The translations under genes were made by a program, and so were the position numbers. The notes beneath the pieces were generated by a model that was given only the letters and a program-made list of their open reading frames with translations, was not told where the DNA came from and made no database searches. Positions 1 through 8,505 of a DNA stretch of 64,000 nt are shown here, one piece after another (the first letter of the stretch is position 1; the number at the start of each line of letters is the position of its first letter). Source of the DNA: Pseudomonas mandelii (lineage in GTDB: Bacteria; Pseudomonadota; Gammaproteobacteria; Pseudomonadales; Pseudomonadaceae); assembly GCF_006438925.1 (NCBI RefSeq), contig NZ_RCZA01000001.1, positions 186,001-250,000 on the forward strand, read 5' to 3'.

Positions 1-74
1 CCGTCGGCGATCAGCTGGCGCACCTGGTCCTGCAGCGCGGCGGGATAGGCCTGGAGGTATTTCAATGCGGTCAT
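1..74 (-). CDS. YgjP-like metallopeptidase, N-terminal fragment (cut by window edge)
   Basis: Only the first 24 codons are present, read leftwards from an ATG at 72-74. The start MTALKYLQAYP followed by LQDQVRQLIADG resembles the N-terminus of Pseudomonas proteins annotated as M48/YgjP-like zinc metallopeptidases, but the zinc-binding HExxH lies outside the window, so the assignment rests on recall of the N-terminal sequence alone. It is co-directional with the c-di-GMP regulator gene upstream of it, with about 45 bases between them. Confidence 0.45.
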   Translation of the reverse strand, partial: MTALKYLQAYPAALQDQVRQLIAD

Positions 75-119
75 TGGGGCGGCAACACAAGTCACGAAAA
101 GATCGCCAGTGTAGCGAAT

Positions 120-2243
120 TCAGCCGGTCAGCGTGTTCCAGTCGAACGGCTGCACAAAGTCGCCGACGTCCTCGGCCATCATCGGCCGTGCGACCAGAAA
201 CCCTTGCACGTACTCGCAACCATTGGCTTGCAGCCACTGATATTGCGCAACGGTTTCCACCCCCTCGGCAATCACCAGCATCCCGTACTCCTTGCACAAC
301 TCGATCACATTGCGCACCAGCGCCGCATCGCGTGAGGACTCCAGAAGCCGGGCAATCAAATGTCGGTCGAACTTGAGCGTGTCCAACTCCAGATCCCGCA
401 GATGAGACAGCGAACAAGGCCCCGAACCAAAGTCATCCAGAGCCACTCGCACACCCAGGTTACGCAGCAGGCGCAGCTGTTTGCGGGTTTCCTCGGGGTT
501 TTGCATCAAGGCCTCTTCGGTGACCTCGACTTCCAGATGGCGCGCCTGCAATCCATGGCGCTCCAGCACCTGACGCAACTCAGTGACCAGATTGGGCATG
601 CCGAATTGCGTACTGCTCAAACTGACGCCCAGCACCAGGTCGTCGGCAAACAAGGTTTCCCAGGCTTTTCGCTGGCTCGCCCCTTGTTGATAGATCCAGC
701 TGCCCAGGCGACTGATCAACCGCGCCTCTTCCAGTAATGGCAAAAACAGCCCCGGCGGTACATCGCCGACGCTCGGATGCTGCCAGCGGATCAGCGCCTC
801 GAACCCGCGAATCTGCCCGCTGGCAATGGCCACCTGAGGTTGATAGACCAAATTGAAATCACGGTTCTCGATCGCCGCGCGCACACTTTCTTCGAGCATC
901 AGCCGCGAACGTGCCCGGCCGTTCATTTCGTGATCGTAGAAACGATATTGCTGACGGCCGGCGCGCTTGGCTTCGTACATGGCGATGTCTGACGCACGCA
1001 GCAAGCCGTCGAGATTGGAACCGCAATCCGGGTACGTCGCAATGCCGATGCTGGCGCCCAACGCGATATCCAGACCATCGATCTGCTGACAGATCGATAC
1101 CCGCTCGATGAGTTTCTCGGCAATTTTTGCCGCTTGCTCGGGGAATTCCAGATCCAGCAAAGCGGTGAACTCATCACCGCCCATGCGCGCCAGAATGTCG
1201 AAGGGCCGCAGACAGGCCTTCAACTGCTCGGACACCCACCGCAGCACCCGGTCGCCGGCATCGTGACCGAGGGAATCATTAACCCGTTTGAAGCCGTCGA
1301 GGTCCAGATACAGCAGCACCCAGGCGCTGTCGGAGCGGTCGCCACGCAACAGCAGGTTTTCCGCCGTCTGGTAAAAACCGCGACGATTGAGCAGCCCGGT
1401 CAATGGATCAGTGACCGCCTGGAACTCCAGTTGCTGATGCAGATGGCGCACCACCGACATGTCCAGCACCGTCACCACCATCGCCTGTTGTTCGCTGGGC
1501 AACGGTGCGCAAGACAGCGCCACGGGCACCTGCTGACCGGGCGCCGTACGCAGCAATGCATCGTGCAGGCGCAGGGTTTCACCGCGTTTGTAACCGGCGA
1601 ACAACTCGGAGTCGGCCCAGATCGGGATGTGCGGTTTTTGCAGGAAATCCAGGAACTCTTTGCCTTGCAGGTCTTGCACCGTGGCATTGAGCAGCCGCGA
1701 CATCGCCGGATTGGCAAAGCGGATCAGACCGTCCTCGCCGACCACCAGGATGCCTTCGGCGGCATTGTCCAGCACCGAGGCATTAAACGCGCGTGCGACC
1801 TCCAGATCGTGGCTCAGGCGCTGCAACGCACGGCGATTGCGCTGATGTTCGAGCAGCGCCTGGACTTTGGGCTTGAGAATTTGCGGGTCGAACGGTTTGA
1901 ACAGGTAATCCACCGCGCCGCTGGCATAGCCCTTGATCACGGCGTCCTGGGACTGTTCGTTGGCAGTAAGAAAAATGATCGGCGTGAGGCGGGTTCGTTG
2001 GCTGCCGCGCATCAGGCGTGCCACTTCAAAACCGTCCATGCCCGGCATCTGCACATCCAGCAGCACCAGGTCGACATCGTGTTCGAGTAACAGATTGAGC
2101 GCCTCGAAGCCCGAAGCAGCGGTCATGACCTGCCAGTCCTGGCGCTGCAACAACGCGCGCATGCTGATCAGGTTTTCAGGGTAATCATCGACGATTAAAA
2201 GGATTGAGCTGCCTTCAGCTGGCGTGGGTTGCGCGCATTCCAT
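120..2243 (-). CDS. Response regulator with REC-PAS-GGDEF-EAL architecture (c-di-GMP turnover)
   Basis: A 707-residue cytoplasmic signalling protein. The receiver domain spans about 12-130, with acidic D19/D20, phospho-acceptor D63 and a switch Lys in LFKPFD. A PAS-like segment follows (about 150-270), then GGDEF with the intact motif at 355-359 and an RxxD inhibitory site five residues before it. The EAL domain has EAL at 482-484, plus DDFG, LKFD and AEGVET. The residue that is usually Asn in the VNxS motif of the EAL domain is Ser (S541), which may lower phosphodiesterase activity. No membrane segment is visible. Known members make or degrade c-di-GMP and affect biofilm and motility. Whether this one is net cyclase or phosphodiesterase cannot be told from sequence. 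Confidence 0.93.
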   Translation of the reverse strand: MECAQPTPAEGSSILLIVDDYPENLISMRALLQRQDWQVMTAASGFEALNLLLEHDVDLVLLDVQMPGMDGFEVARLMRGSQRTRLTPIIFLTANEQSQDAVIKGYASGAVDYLFKPFDPQILKPKVQALLEHQRNRRALQRLSHDLEVARAFNASVLDNAAEGILVVGEDGLIRFANPAMSRLLNATVQDLQGKEFLDFLQKPHIPIWADSELFAGYKRGETLRLHDALLRTAPGQQVPVALSCAPLPSEQQAMVVTVLDMSVVRHLHQQLEFQAVTDPLTGLLNRRGFYQTAENLLLRGDRSDSAWVLLYLDLDGFKRVNDSLGHDAGDRVLRWVSEQLKACLRPFDILARMGGDEFTALLDLEFPEQAAKIAEKLIERVSICQQIDGLDIALGASIGIATYPDCGSNLDGLLRASDIAMYEAKRAGRQQYRFYDHEMNGRARSRLMLEESVRAAIENRDFNLVYQPQVAIASGQIRGFEALIRWQHPSVGDVPPGLFLPLLEEARLISRLGSWIYQQGASQRKAWETLFADDLVLGVSLSSTQFGMPNLVTELRQVLERHGLQARHLEVEVTEEALMQNPEETRKQLRLLRNLGVRVALDDFGSGPCSLSHLRDLELDTLKFDRHLIARLLESSRDAALVRNVIELCKEYGMLVIAEGVETVAQYQWLQANGCEYVQGFLVARPMMAEDVGDFVQPFDWNTLTG

Positions 2244-2566
2244 GCTGCTTCTCTTATGCGGGACGTCAGGCCGGTTTCTCGTGAAAACCGGACAAATACC
2301 AAGCCTTCACTCTAGACCGGGTTCTGCAAAAGCAGAAGCTATCAGTACGCCATCACTTAACCAAATCGTCCATTTGCCGACTAACGGTCGGCGCCACAGG
2401 CCCCTGAAACCGGGAAAGATGGCCTTTTAACAGGATTTTGACGCCACCCGTTTGTCATTTGCGCATTAACAAATTGAACTTCTGCGATTATAAGGATGGC
2501 CCCCAAGGCGCGTGCCAGAGCTTCTGGAACGTGCGTGCAGTAAAAAAAACGTGGAAGCTTTTGTCT
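2244..2566. other. Intergenic region between divergent regulator and alginate lyase genes
   Basis: These 323 bases separate two divergently transcribed genes and must carry both promoters. I see no convincing -10/-35 pair, repeat or small gene. The lyase frame is open upstream to 2438, but that stretch lacks signal-peptide character and looks non-coding. Confidence 0.4.
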
Positions 2567-3235
2567 ATGATCGATCTCGCAACCTGGAACCTCAGCGTTC
2601 CCGTCGGCAATCCGCCGTACACCGTTGAAACGTCAAAACTGGTGGATGGCTTCAAGGACCAATACTTCCACTCCGACACCGGCACCTTGTTTTTCTGGGC
2701 CCCGGTCACCGGTTCCAAAACTGAAAACGCGAAATACCCCCGCACCGAACTTCGCGAAACCTACAGCAATGGCACCCTGAAAAACTGGCTCTACCCGGAC
2801 GCCGACAACTCCCTGCGTGCCACCCTGGCGGTGAATCAGGTACCGAGTTCGGGGAAGATCGTTATTGGCCAGATCCACGCCTATGAAAGCCAGAAACCGA
2901 TGGTGAAACTCGAGTATCAGTACTCGACCAGCACACAGTCGGGCAACATCGTCGCCAAGGTTCGTATGCACCCTGATGACGATGCCGTACGGATAATCAC
3001 CATTGCTACCGGGGTGAAACTGGATCGGGAGTTTTCCTACCTCATCCACTTGAGCCCGGGCGGCGCGCTGGGCATCAGTGCGGCGGGCTACCAGTGGGAC
3101 ACCGACATCAGCAAGACCTGGAGCGTCAAACCGCTGTACTTCAAGGCCGGTGTTTATGTGCAGGACCACACCGGGTACACCAGCGAAGGCGGGCAAGTGA
3201 CGTTCAGCAAGCTGGATATTGATCACGATAAGTAA
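2567..3235 (+). CDS. Polysaccharide lyase family 7 (alginate lyase)
   Basis: A 222-residue single-domain protein with all three signature blocks of PL7 alginate lyases: RTELRE (near residue 62), the catalytic QIH, and the C-terminal YFKAGVYVQ. Members cleave alginate by beta-elimination; Gln, His, Arg and Tyr of these blocks form the active site. I chose the ATG at 2567 because family members begin at MIDLATWNLS. A longer in-frame start at 2438 exists but gives no plausible leader. There is no signal peptide, unusual for an enzyme that attacks an extracellular polymer. It stands alone, away from any alginate biosynthesis genes. Confidence 0.9.
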   Translation: MIDLATWNLSVPVGNPPYTVETSKLVDGFKDQYFHSDTGTLFFWAPVTGSKTENAKYPRTELRETYSNGTLKNWLYPDADNSLRATLAVNQVPSSGKIVIGQIHAYESQKPMVKLEYQYSTSTQSGNIVAKVRMHPDDDAVRIITIATGVKLDREFSYLIHLSPGGALGISAAGYQWDTDISKTWSVKPLYFKAGVYVQDHTGYTSEGGQVTFSKLDIDHDK

Positions 3236-3798
3236 TCCCCCTCACCCCAATTCGTTCCCACGCGCAGCAAAGGAATGCAGCCCGGGACGCTCCGCGCCCC
3301 ACCCCTCCCCAAGAACAACTCGATCTCTGTAGCAGCCGCGAAGCTGCGTCCGAGGACGAAGTCCTCGCAAGCCCGGTGAACCAGGTCTGCCTGAATAAAT
3401 GCGCTGTCTGATTTACGACTGCTTCGTCCGAACGCGGCCCGAGCCGAGCCGAACGCAGCCTCGCAGGCTCGACAGCTGCTACAAATCCCAACGTCCGAAA
3501 ACCTCGTAGGACCACTCCCACCGTGGCGAGAGAGCTTGCTCCCGCTGGGCTGCGAAGCAGCCCCAAACCCTGCTACACAATTTCCTCAGACACACCGCAG
3601 CGCCCGGTTCTGTTGCCGCTACGCCACCGAACGAGACCAAACCGTCTCGCCACATGACCGGAAAGGCGTCCTACAGCCCGGTTGCGGCTACCCGAATTGC
3701 TGCCTAAAGTTGGCCTGTCGCTGACATCGTTGGCGATAGGGTTTCGCAGCCCTAACGGTACGAGTAGCTCTCCTTTTAGATTCGAGGAAGATTTACTT
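3236..3798. other. Repeat-rich intergenic region
   Basis: This 563-base gap holds two Pseudomonas-type palindromic repeat blocks. The first is an inverted pair whose outer arms begin TGTAGCAGC at 3328 and end GCTGCTACA at 3483. The second, at about 3511-3565, has the cores GGCGAGAGAGCTTGCTCCCGC and GGGCTGCGAAGCAGCCC. The 3' end contains a double-hairpin motif (3716-3753) before the small downstream gene. No coding capacity is convincing. Confidence 0.6.
3716..3753 (+). promoter_or_regulatory. Candidate double-hairpin leader motif, copy A
   Basis: TGTCGCTG, 9 bases, GCGA, 1 base, AGGG, 8 bases, CCCT. This can fold into two adjacent hairpins, the first with G-U pairs. The same layout with identical spacing occurs at 49052-49089, upstream of another small Pseudomonas orphan gene. 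It lies 83 bases before the ATG at 3799. Function is unknown. Confidence 0.45.
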
Positions 3799-4092
3799 AT
3801 GACAATGAACAATCCACCCCGCCGCTTCACCCCCATGTCCCAATTCGCTACCGACTACCCCGTCCTGCTCATCGACAGCGACGCCCCGCTACGCGAACTC
3901 CACAACTGCGTCAGCGAACGCCTCAACGCCGTCCTCAAATATCTGAACCTCATGGCCTGTACCAGCCTGCCCGACTACGCCGAGAACGACATCAACACCG
4001 TCACCAACATCGCCCGGATCATGGTCCAGGATGTGAGCGATGTGTTTCGGGTAATTGAGCAGCGCGGGTTTGACGAGAAATCGAACCGCTAA
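3799..4092 (+). CDS. Small DUF3077/DUF6124-like orphan protein
   Basis: A 97-residue soluble protein with no signal peptide or membrane segment. The ATG at 3799 follows AGGAAG at a reasonable distance. The second half, with leucine-rich helices around LRELHNCVSERL and an acidic DYAENDINTV stretch, resembles the small helical DUF3077-type proteins that are common and often multicopy in Pseudomonas. I infer family membership from pattern, not from a search. No function is known. The shared upstream hairpin motif links it to the small gene at 49293. Confidence 0.6.
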   Translation: MTMNNPPRRFTPMSQFATDYPVLLIDSDAPLRELHNCVSERLNAVLKYLNLMACTSLPDYAENDINTVTNIARIMVQDVSDVFRVIEQRGFDEKSNR

Positions 4093-4102
4093 AATAAGAT
4101 GG

Positions 4103-4163
4103 ATGTCACCTATATCGGACTTTTCTGCCTCGACCCTTAAAAATGTCCGTTATAAGTGACATT
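4103..4163. repeat. Pair of palindromic sites (ATGTC...GACAT type)
   Basis: Two operator-like palindromes face each other: 4103-4122 (ATGTCACCTATATCGGACTT) and 4142-4163 (AATGTC...GACATT, 9 of 11 half-site positions matching). The two sites are also imperfect inverted copies of one another. They lie between the small orphan gene and the fba terminator. They may be a protein-binding site or a remnant of a lost element. Confidence 0.4.
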
Positions 4164-4203
4164 GATTCGCCGAGCATTAGCTGCGCCGCTTAAAAAGCTC
4201 CGA

Positions 4204-4236
4204 CCACAAAAAACCCGCCTCTCGGCGGGTTTTTAA
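4204..4236 (-). terminator. Rho-independent terminator of the fba operon
   Basis: AAAAAACCCGCC, CTCT, GGCGGGTTTTT forms a GC-rich stem with a U-tract on the minus strand, 22 bases after the fba stop codon. It may also act on the plus strand for the converging small gene. Confidence 0.85.
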
Positions 4237-4257
4237 TGCGACTCAAACACCAAAGGC

Positions 4258-5322
4258 TTAGTTGACCTTGGCGTTCAACTCACCCTTCAAATACCGCTGA
4301 TACATCGCTTCCAACGAGATCGGCTTAATCTTCGAAGCATTACCCGCAGTACCAAACGCTTCATAACGTGCGATACACACATCACGCATCGCCGTTACAG
4401 TCGCGCCGAAGAATTTACGCGGATCAAACTCGCTCGGGTTGGTAGCCATCAGGCGACGCATCGCACCGGTAGACGCCAAACGCAGGTCGGTGTCGATGTT
4501 GACCTTACGCACGCCGTGCTTGATGCCTTCGACGATTTCTTCAACCGGTACGCCGTAGGTTTCTTTGATGTCGCCGCCGTACTGGTTGATGATCGCCAGC
4601 CAGTCTTGCGGAACCGAAGACGAACCGTGCATCACCAGGTGGGTGTTCGGAATGCGCTTGTGGATTTCTTTGATGCGGTCGATGGCCAGCACGTCGCCGG
4701 TAGGCGGCTTGGTGAACTTGTACGCGCCGTGGCTGGTGCCGATGGCGATGGCCAAGGCGTCGACCTGAGTGCGTTTGACGAAGTCAGCGGCTTCTTCCGG
4801 GTCGGTCAGCATTTGGCTGTGATCCAGAACGCCTTCGGCGCCGATTCCGTCTTCTTCACCGGCCATGCCGGTTTCCAGCGAACCCAGGCAGCCCAGCTCG
4901 CCTTCTACCGATACGCCGCAGGCGTGAGCCATGGCCACGGTTTGTTGGGTGACGCGGATGTTGTAGTCGTAGTCGGTCGGGGTCTTGCCGTCTTCGCCCA
5001 GGGAACCGTCCATCATCACCGAGCTGAAGCCCAGTTGGATGGAGCGCTGGCAGACGTCAGGGCTGGTGCCGTGGTCCTGGTGCATGCACACCGGGATGTG
5101 CGGGAATTCTTCGATTGCCGCCAGGATCAGGTGACGCAGGAACGGTGCGCCGGCGTATTTGCGAGCACCGGCCGAAGCCTGGACGATCACCGGGGAGTCA
5201 GTCTTGTCAGCGGCTTCCATGATGGCGCGCATCTGCTCAAGGTTGTTGACGTTGAAGGCTGGAACGCCGTAGCCGAACTCGGCTGCGTGGTCCAGCATCT
5301 GGCGCATGCTGATAAGTGCCAT
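4258..5322 (-). CDS. fba: Fructose-bisphosphate aldolase, class II
   Basis: 354 residues, cytoplasmic. It cleaves fructose 1,6-bisphosphate to glyceraldehyde 3-phosphate and dihydroxyacetone phosphate, and runs in the gluconeogenic direction in Pseudomonas. The class II (zinc-dependent, Calvin-subgroup) motifs are present: HQDHGTS with a zinc His, [18 protein letters not shown] and the phosphate-binding KVNIDTD. The length is normal for the family. It is the last gene of the tkt-epd-pgk-fba series, separated from pgk by two small lipoprotein genes, and is followed by a strong terminator. Confidence 0.97.
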   Translation of the reverse strand: MALISMRQMLDHAAEFGYGVPAFNVNNLEQMRAIMEAADKTDSPVIVQASAGARKYAGAPFLRHLILAAIEEFPHIPVCMHQDHGTSPDVCQRSIQLGFSSVMMDGSLGEDGKTPTDYDYNIRVTQQTVAMAHACGVSVEGELGCLGSLETGMAGEEDGIGAEGVLDHSQMLTDPEEAADFVKRTQVDALAIAIGTSHGAYKFTKPPTGDVLAIDRIKEIHKRIPNTHLVMHGSSSVPQDWLAIINQYGGDIKETYGVPVEEIVEGIKHGVRKVNIDTDLRLASTGAMRRLMATNPSEFDPRKFFGATVTAMRDVCIARYEAFGTAGNASKIKPISLEAMYQRYLKGELNAKVN

Positions 5323-5451
5323 TGTGTGTGTATCTCCCGGTTGAGGGTCGTTAATCGTGCCAGCCTGCCGTAGCGGCGGCGGCTATTCAAGTTATTGCAG
5401 ATCGGGGGTCAGCCCTGCCTGCCAATTCGGTGTTGCCTAAATCTTGCGGCG

Positions 5452-5784
5452 TTACTGCGCTTTGCAACCGCGGCCGATCAAATCATTGGTGGCGACCCAG
5501 TACACCAGGCCTTCCTCACCTTTTATGTGAAACGCCAGCATGTCATTGCTGTACAGCGAACCGTCGGCGCCCGGCTCATGCTTCAAGCGGTAGACCTGAT
5601 CGGCACCGCCCAGGCGAACGTCGACTTCCTTGCGGCTTTCATCGGTGTAGCACCAGAGCACTTTGGCCTGACTGTCGCAGGTCCAGGTGGACCAGTTGTC
5701 CGTCGATTCGGCAGGCTTGAACAGGTTCAAATTAGCGCAACCTGCCAGCAGAGCCAGCGCCGTAACGGCGATAAAACCTTTCAT
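5452..5784 (-). CDS. MliC-family lipoprotein (putative C-type lysozyme inhibitor)
   Basis: A 110-residue lipoprotein with lipobox LLAGC, lipidated Cys at residue 16. The C-terminal domain fits the MliC/PliC pattern: TWTCD, then CYTDES, then YRLKHEPGADGSLYS and FHIKGEEG. Known members sit in the outer membrane or periplasm and block C-type lysozymes by inserting a loop into the active site. I chose the ATG at 5782-5784 because GAGGAAC precedes it and the signal peptide then has the right length. A longer in-frame start would place 20 odd residues ahead of the signal. It lies between fba and another small lipoprotein gene. Confidence 0.75.
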   Translation of the reverse strand: MKGFIAVTALALLAGCANLNLFKPAESTDNWSTWTCDSQAKVLWCYTDESRKEVDVRLGGADQVYRLKHEPGADGSLYSNDMLAFHIKGEEGLVYWVATNDLIGRGCKAQ

Positions 5785-5840
5785 CCATGTTCCTCGACTG
5801 ACGACGCACGCCGCCAGCCCTGAGTAAAGTGTCAGACCCG

Positions 5841-6062
5841 TCAAGGGCAGCCATGTTCCTTGGCCGGGGTCTGTGTCTCGTATTTGTCCAGGCCATCAGG
5901 CCCGGAACGCTTGTTGATCACCGGGTTGGTTTCGGCCTGCCAGTCGGCCTGGTAGCAGCCTTTGTCCTGTTCAGGCGTCTCGGGTACCTTCGGGGCTTTC
6001 GGGTTACTCCCGCAAGCTGCCAACGACCCTGCGATAATCAACAGCGCTAATGTTTTGACCAT
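5841..6062 (-). CDS. Small lipoprotein of unknown function
   Basis: 73 residues with a lipoprotein signal peptide (MVKTLALLIIAGSLAAC, lipidated Cys 17). A Pro/Lys-rich linker follows, then a short domain with CYQADW and a C-terminal GCP, so two Cys remain that could form a disulfide. AAGGAG precedes the ATG at 6060-6062. It sits 34 bases after the pgk stop, likely in the pgk-fba transcript. No named family is recognised beyond conserved Pseudomonas hypothetical proteins at this locus. Confidence 0.8.
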   Translation of the reverse strand: MVKTLALLIIAGSLAACGSNPKAPKVPETPEQDKGCYQADWQAETNPVINKRSGPDGLDKYETQTPAKEHGCP

Positions 6063-6096
6063 CTGAACACTCCTTTGCCTGGTCAAATGGGCGGCC

Positions 6097-7260
6097 TCAG
6101 GCCTTGGCCCGGCTTTCCAGGACTTCAACGGCCGGCAGCACCTTGCCTTCGACGAATTCGAGGAACGCGCCGCCACCGGTAGAAATGTAGGAGATCTGAT
6201 CGGCAACGCCATATTTATCGATGGCGGCCAGGGTGTCGCCGCCGCCAGCGATGGAGAATGCCGAGCTTTCTGCGATGGCCTGGGCCAGCACTTTGGTGCC
6301 GTTACCGAACTGATCGAATTCGAACACGCCCACCGGGCCGTTCCACAGGATGGTCTTGGACGACTTCAGCAGCTCGGCGAAATTCGCCGCGGTCTGTGGG
6401 CCGATGTCCAGAATCATGTCGTCTGCGGCCACATCAGCGATCAGCTTGACGGTAGCGGTGGCGCTTTCAGCGAATTCCTTGGCAACCACGACGTCGACCG
6501 GCAGCGGTACGCTGACCTTGGCGGCGATGGCGCGAGCGGTGTCCAGCAGGTCCGGCTCGTACAGGGACTTGCCGACCGGGTGACCGGCAGCGGCCAGGAA
6601 GGTGTTGGCAATGCCGCCGCCGACGATCAGCTGGTTGCAGATCTGGCTCAGGCTGTTGAGTACGTCGAGTTTGGTCGATACCTTGGAGCCGGCAACAATC
6701 GCCGCCATTGGCTGGGCCGGGGCGCCGAGGGCTTTGCCCAGTGCATCCAGTTCGGCGGCCAGCAACGGGCCAGCGGCCGCGACTTTGGCGAACTTGGCCA
6801 CGCCATGGGTCGAACCCTCGGCGCGGTGAGCGGTGCCGAAGGCGTCCATCACGAACACGTCGCACAGGGCGGCGTATTGCTGGGCCAGTTCGTCAGCGTT
6901 CTTTTTCTCGCCTTTGTTGAAGCGCACGTTTTCGAACAGCACGATGTCGCCGGCCTTCACGTCAACGCCGCCCAGGTAATCGGCCACCAGCGGCACTTCA
7001 CGCCCCAGGGCCTTGCTCAGGTAGTCAGCGACTGGCTTGAGGCTGTTCTCGGCCGAGAACTCGCCTTCGGTCGGACGGCCAAGGTGCGAGCAGACCATCA
7101 CGGCCGCACCTTTTTCCAGGGCCAGCTTGATGGTCGGCAGCGAGGCCAGGATTCGCGCATCGCTGGTGACTACACCGTCCTTGACTGGGACGTTGAGGTC
7201 TTCGCGGATCAGTACGCGCTTACCTTGCAGATCGAGGTCGGTCATCTTCAACACGGTCAT
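6097..7260 (-). CDS. pgk: Phosphoglycerate kinase
   Basis: 387 residues, the usual bacterial length. It transfers phosphate between 1,3-bisphosphoglycerate and ADP in glycolysis and gluconeogenesis. Motifs include REDLNVPV near the N-terminus, the substrate loop [15 protein letters not shown], and the nucleotide-binding GGGDTLAA in the C-terminal half. The start [13 protein letters not shown] at 7260 is preferred over a start three codons upstream because it matches Pseudomonas Pgk. It follows epd by 17 bases, so the two are almost certainly co-transcribed. Confidence 0.97.
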   Translation of the reverse strand: MTVLKMTDLDLQGKRVLIREDLNVPVKDGVVTSDARILASLPTIKLALEKGAAVMVCSHLGRPTEGEFSAENSLKPVADYLSKALGREVPLVADYLGGVDVKAGDIVLFENVRFNKGEKKNADELAQQYAALCDVFVMDAFGTAHRAEGSTHGVAKFAKVAAAGPLLAAELDALGKALGAPAQPMAAIVAGSKVSTKLDVLNSLSQICNQLIVGGGIANTFLAAAGHPVGKSLYEPDLLDTARAIAAKVSVPLPVDVVVAKEFAESATATVKLIADVAADDMILDIGPQTAANFAELLKSSKTILWNGPVGVFEFDQFGNGTKVLAQAIAESSAFSIAGGGDTLAAIDKYGVADQISYISTGGGAFLEFVEGKVLPAVEVLESRAKA

Positions 7261-7277
7261 GGGTCGCATTTCCTGGG

Positions 7278-8327
7278 TTACGGTTTTTTAATGGCTGCTT
7301 GCAGATAGTGCTCTGCAACGTCCAGCATTCGGTTGGCAAAACCCCATTCGTTGTCGAACCAGGCCAGGATGTTCACCAGCCGTGGGCCGGAAACTCGAGT
7401 CTGACTGGCATCGACGATGGCCGAATGTGGGTCGTGGTTGAAATCACAACTGGCGTGAGGCAACTCGGTGTAGGCCAGAAGGCCTTTGAGCGGGCCACTG
7501 GTGGCGGCCTCGCGCAAAATCCGGTTGACCTCAGTGGCGTCGGTGTCACTCACGGTCTGCATCGTAATGTCGAGGCAAGACACGTTAACTGTCGGCACCC
7601 GCACGGCTTTGGCCTGAATTCGCCCGGCAAGTTCCGGTAACAGGCGTTCGATGCCACGCGCCAGACCAGTGGACACAGGAATCACCGACTGAAACGCCGA
7701 ACGGGTGCGACGCAAGTCTTCGTGATGATAGGCGTCGATCACAGGCTGATCGTTCATCGCCGAGTGAATGGTGGTGATCGACACGTATTCCAGACCAATG
7801 GCCTGATCCAGCAGGCGCAACAGCGGCACGCCGCAGTTGGTGGTGCAGGACGCGTTGGACACCAGCAACTCATCACCGGTCAGGCAATCCTGGTTCACGC
7901 CGTAGACGATGGTGGCGTCGACATCCGCCTCGCTGGCCATCGGCTGGGAAAACAGCACGCGCGGCGCACCGGCGTCGAGGAAACGCTGGCCGTCTTCACG
8001 GGTGTGGTAAGCACCGGAGCATTCCAGCACCAGATCGACGCCCAGCGACGCCCAATCGATGCCTTCGGGGGTGGCACTGCGCAGGACCTTCACGCAGTCG
8101 CCATTAATATGCAGACAATCGCCGTCGACCTTCACTTCGCCGGGAAAGCGCCCGTGAGTGGAGTCAAAGCGTGTCAGGTATTCGATGCTGGCCATGTCAG
8201 CCAGATCGTTGATCGCAACAATTTCAAACCCGGCCTTATCGCCTCGCTCAAACAACGCACGCAAGACGCAACGACCAATCCGGCCGTAGCCGTTGAGTGC
8301 AACTTTGTAAGGACGCGGTTGAGGCAT
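7278..8327 (-). CDS. epd: Erythrose-4-phosphate dehydrogenase
   Basis: 349 residues of the GAPDH superfamily. It contains an N-terminal NAD-binding NGYGRIGR, the catalytic Cys in SNASCTTNC and a C-terminal WFDNEWGF. The position between tkt and pgk is the classical epd location. Epd oxidises erythrose 4-phosphate to 4-phosphoerythronate for pyridoxal 5'-phosphate synthesis. A glyceraldehyde-3-phosphate dehydrogenase role cannot be excluded from sequence alone, but the tkt-epd-pgk context favours Epd. Transketolase next door makes its substrate. Confidence 0.9.
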   Translation of the reverse strand: MPQPRPYKVALNGYGRIGRCVLRALFERGDKAGFEIVAINDLADMASIEYLTRFDSTHGRFPGEVKVDGDCLHINGDCVKVLRSATPEGIDWASLGVDLVLECSGAYHTREDGQRFLDAGAPRVLFSQPMASEADVDATIVYGVNQDCLTGDELLVSNASCTTNCGVPLLRLLDQAIGLEYVSITTIHSAMNDQPVIDAYHHEDLRRTRSAFQSVIPVSTGLARGIERLLPELAGRIQAKAVRVPTVNVSCLDITMQTVSDTDATEVNRILREAATSGPLKGLLAYTELPHASCDFNHDPHSAIVDASQTRVSGPRLVNILAWFDNEWGFANRMLDVAEHYLQAAIKKP

Positions 8328-8379
8328 GGGGTTCTCGATAGACGCAGACAGAACGAAATCTCGTTAACAACACGACCCC

Positions 8380-8471
8380 TGTAGGAGCTGTCGAGTGAAA
8401 CGAGGCTGCGATCTTTTGATCTTGTTTTTAAGATCAAGATCAAAAGATCGCAGCCTTCGGCAGCTCCTACA
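8380..8471. repeat. Palindromic repeat (TGTAGGAGCTG/GATCTTTTGATC family)
   Basis: Inverted arms with outer TGTAGGAGCTG and CAGCTCCTACA and inner GCTGCGATCTTTTGATCTTG, able to form a long stem. It fills the tkt-epd gap, so it would lie inside the operon transcript. The same family recurs at ten sites in the window. Confidence 0.8.
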
Positions 8472-8505
8472 GGAAACGCGGCAGCCTGGGCCGCCGCGTG
8501 GTGTT

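Noticed and set aside
2438..2566. Upstream extension of the alginate lyase gene
   Set aside because: The extra 43 residues are neither a signal peptide nor similar to PL7 N-termini, and no ribosome site supports that start.
3236..3798. CRISPR array
   Set aside because: The repeats are inverted, of unequal length and lack regular spacers.
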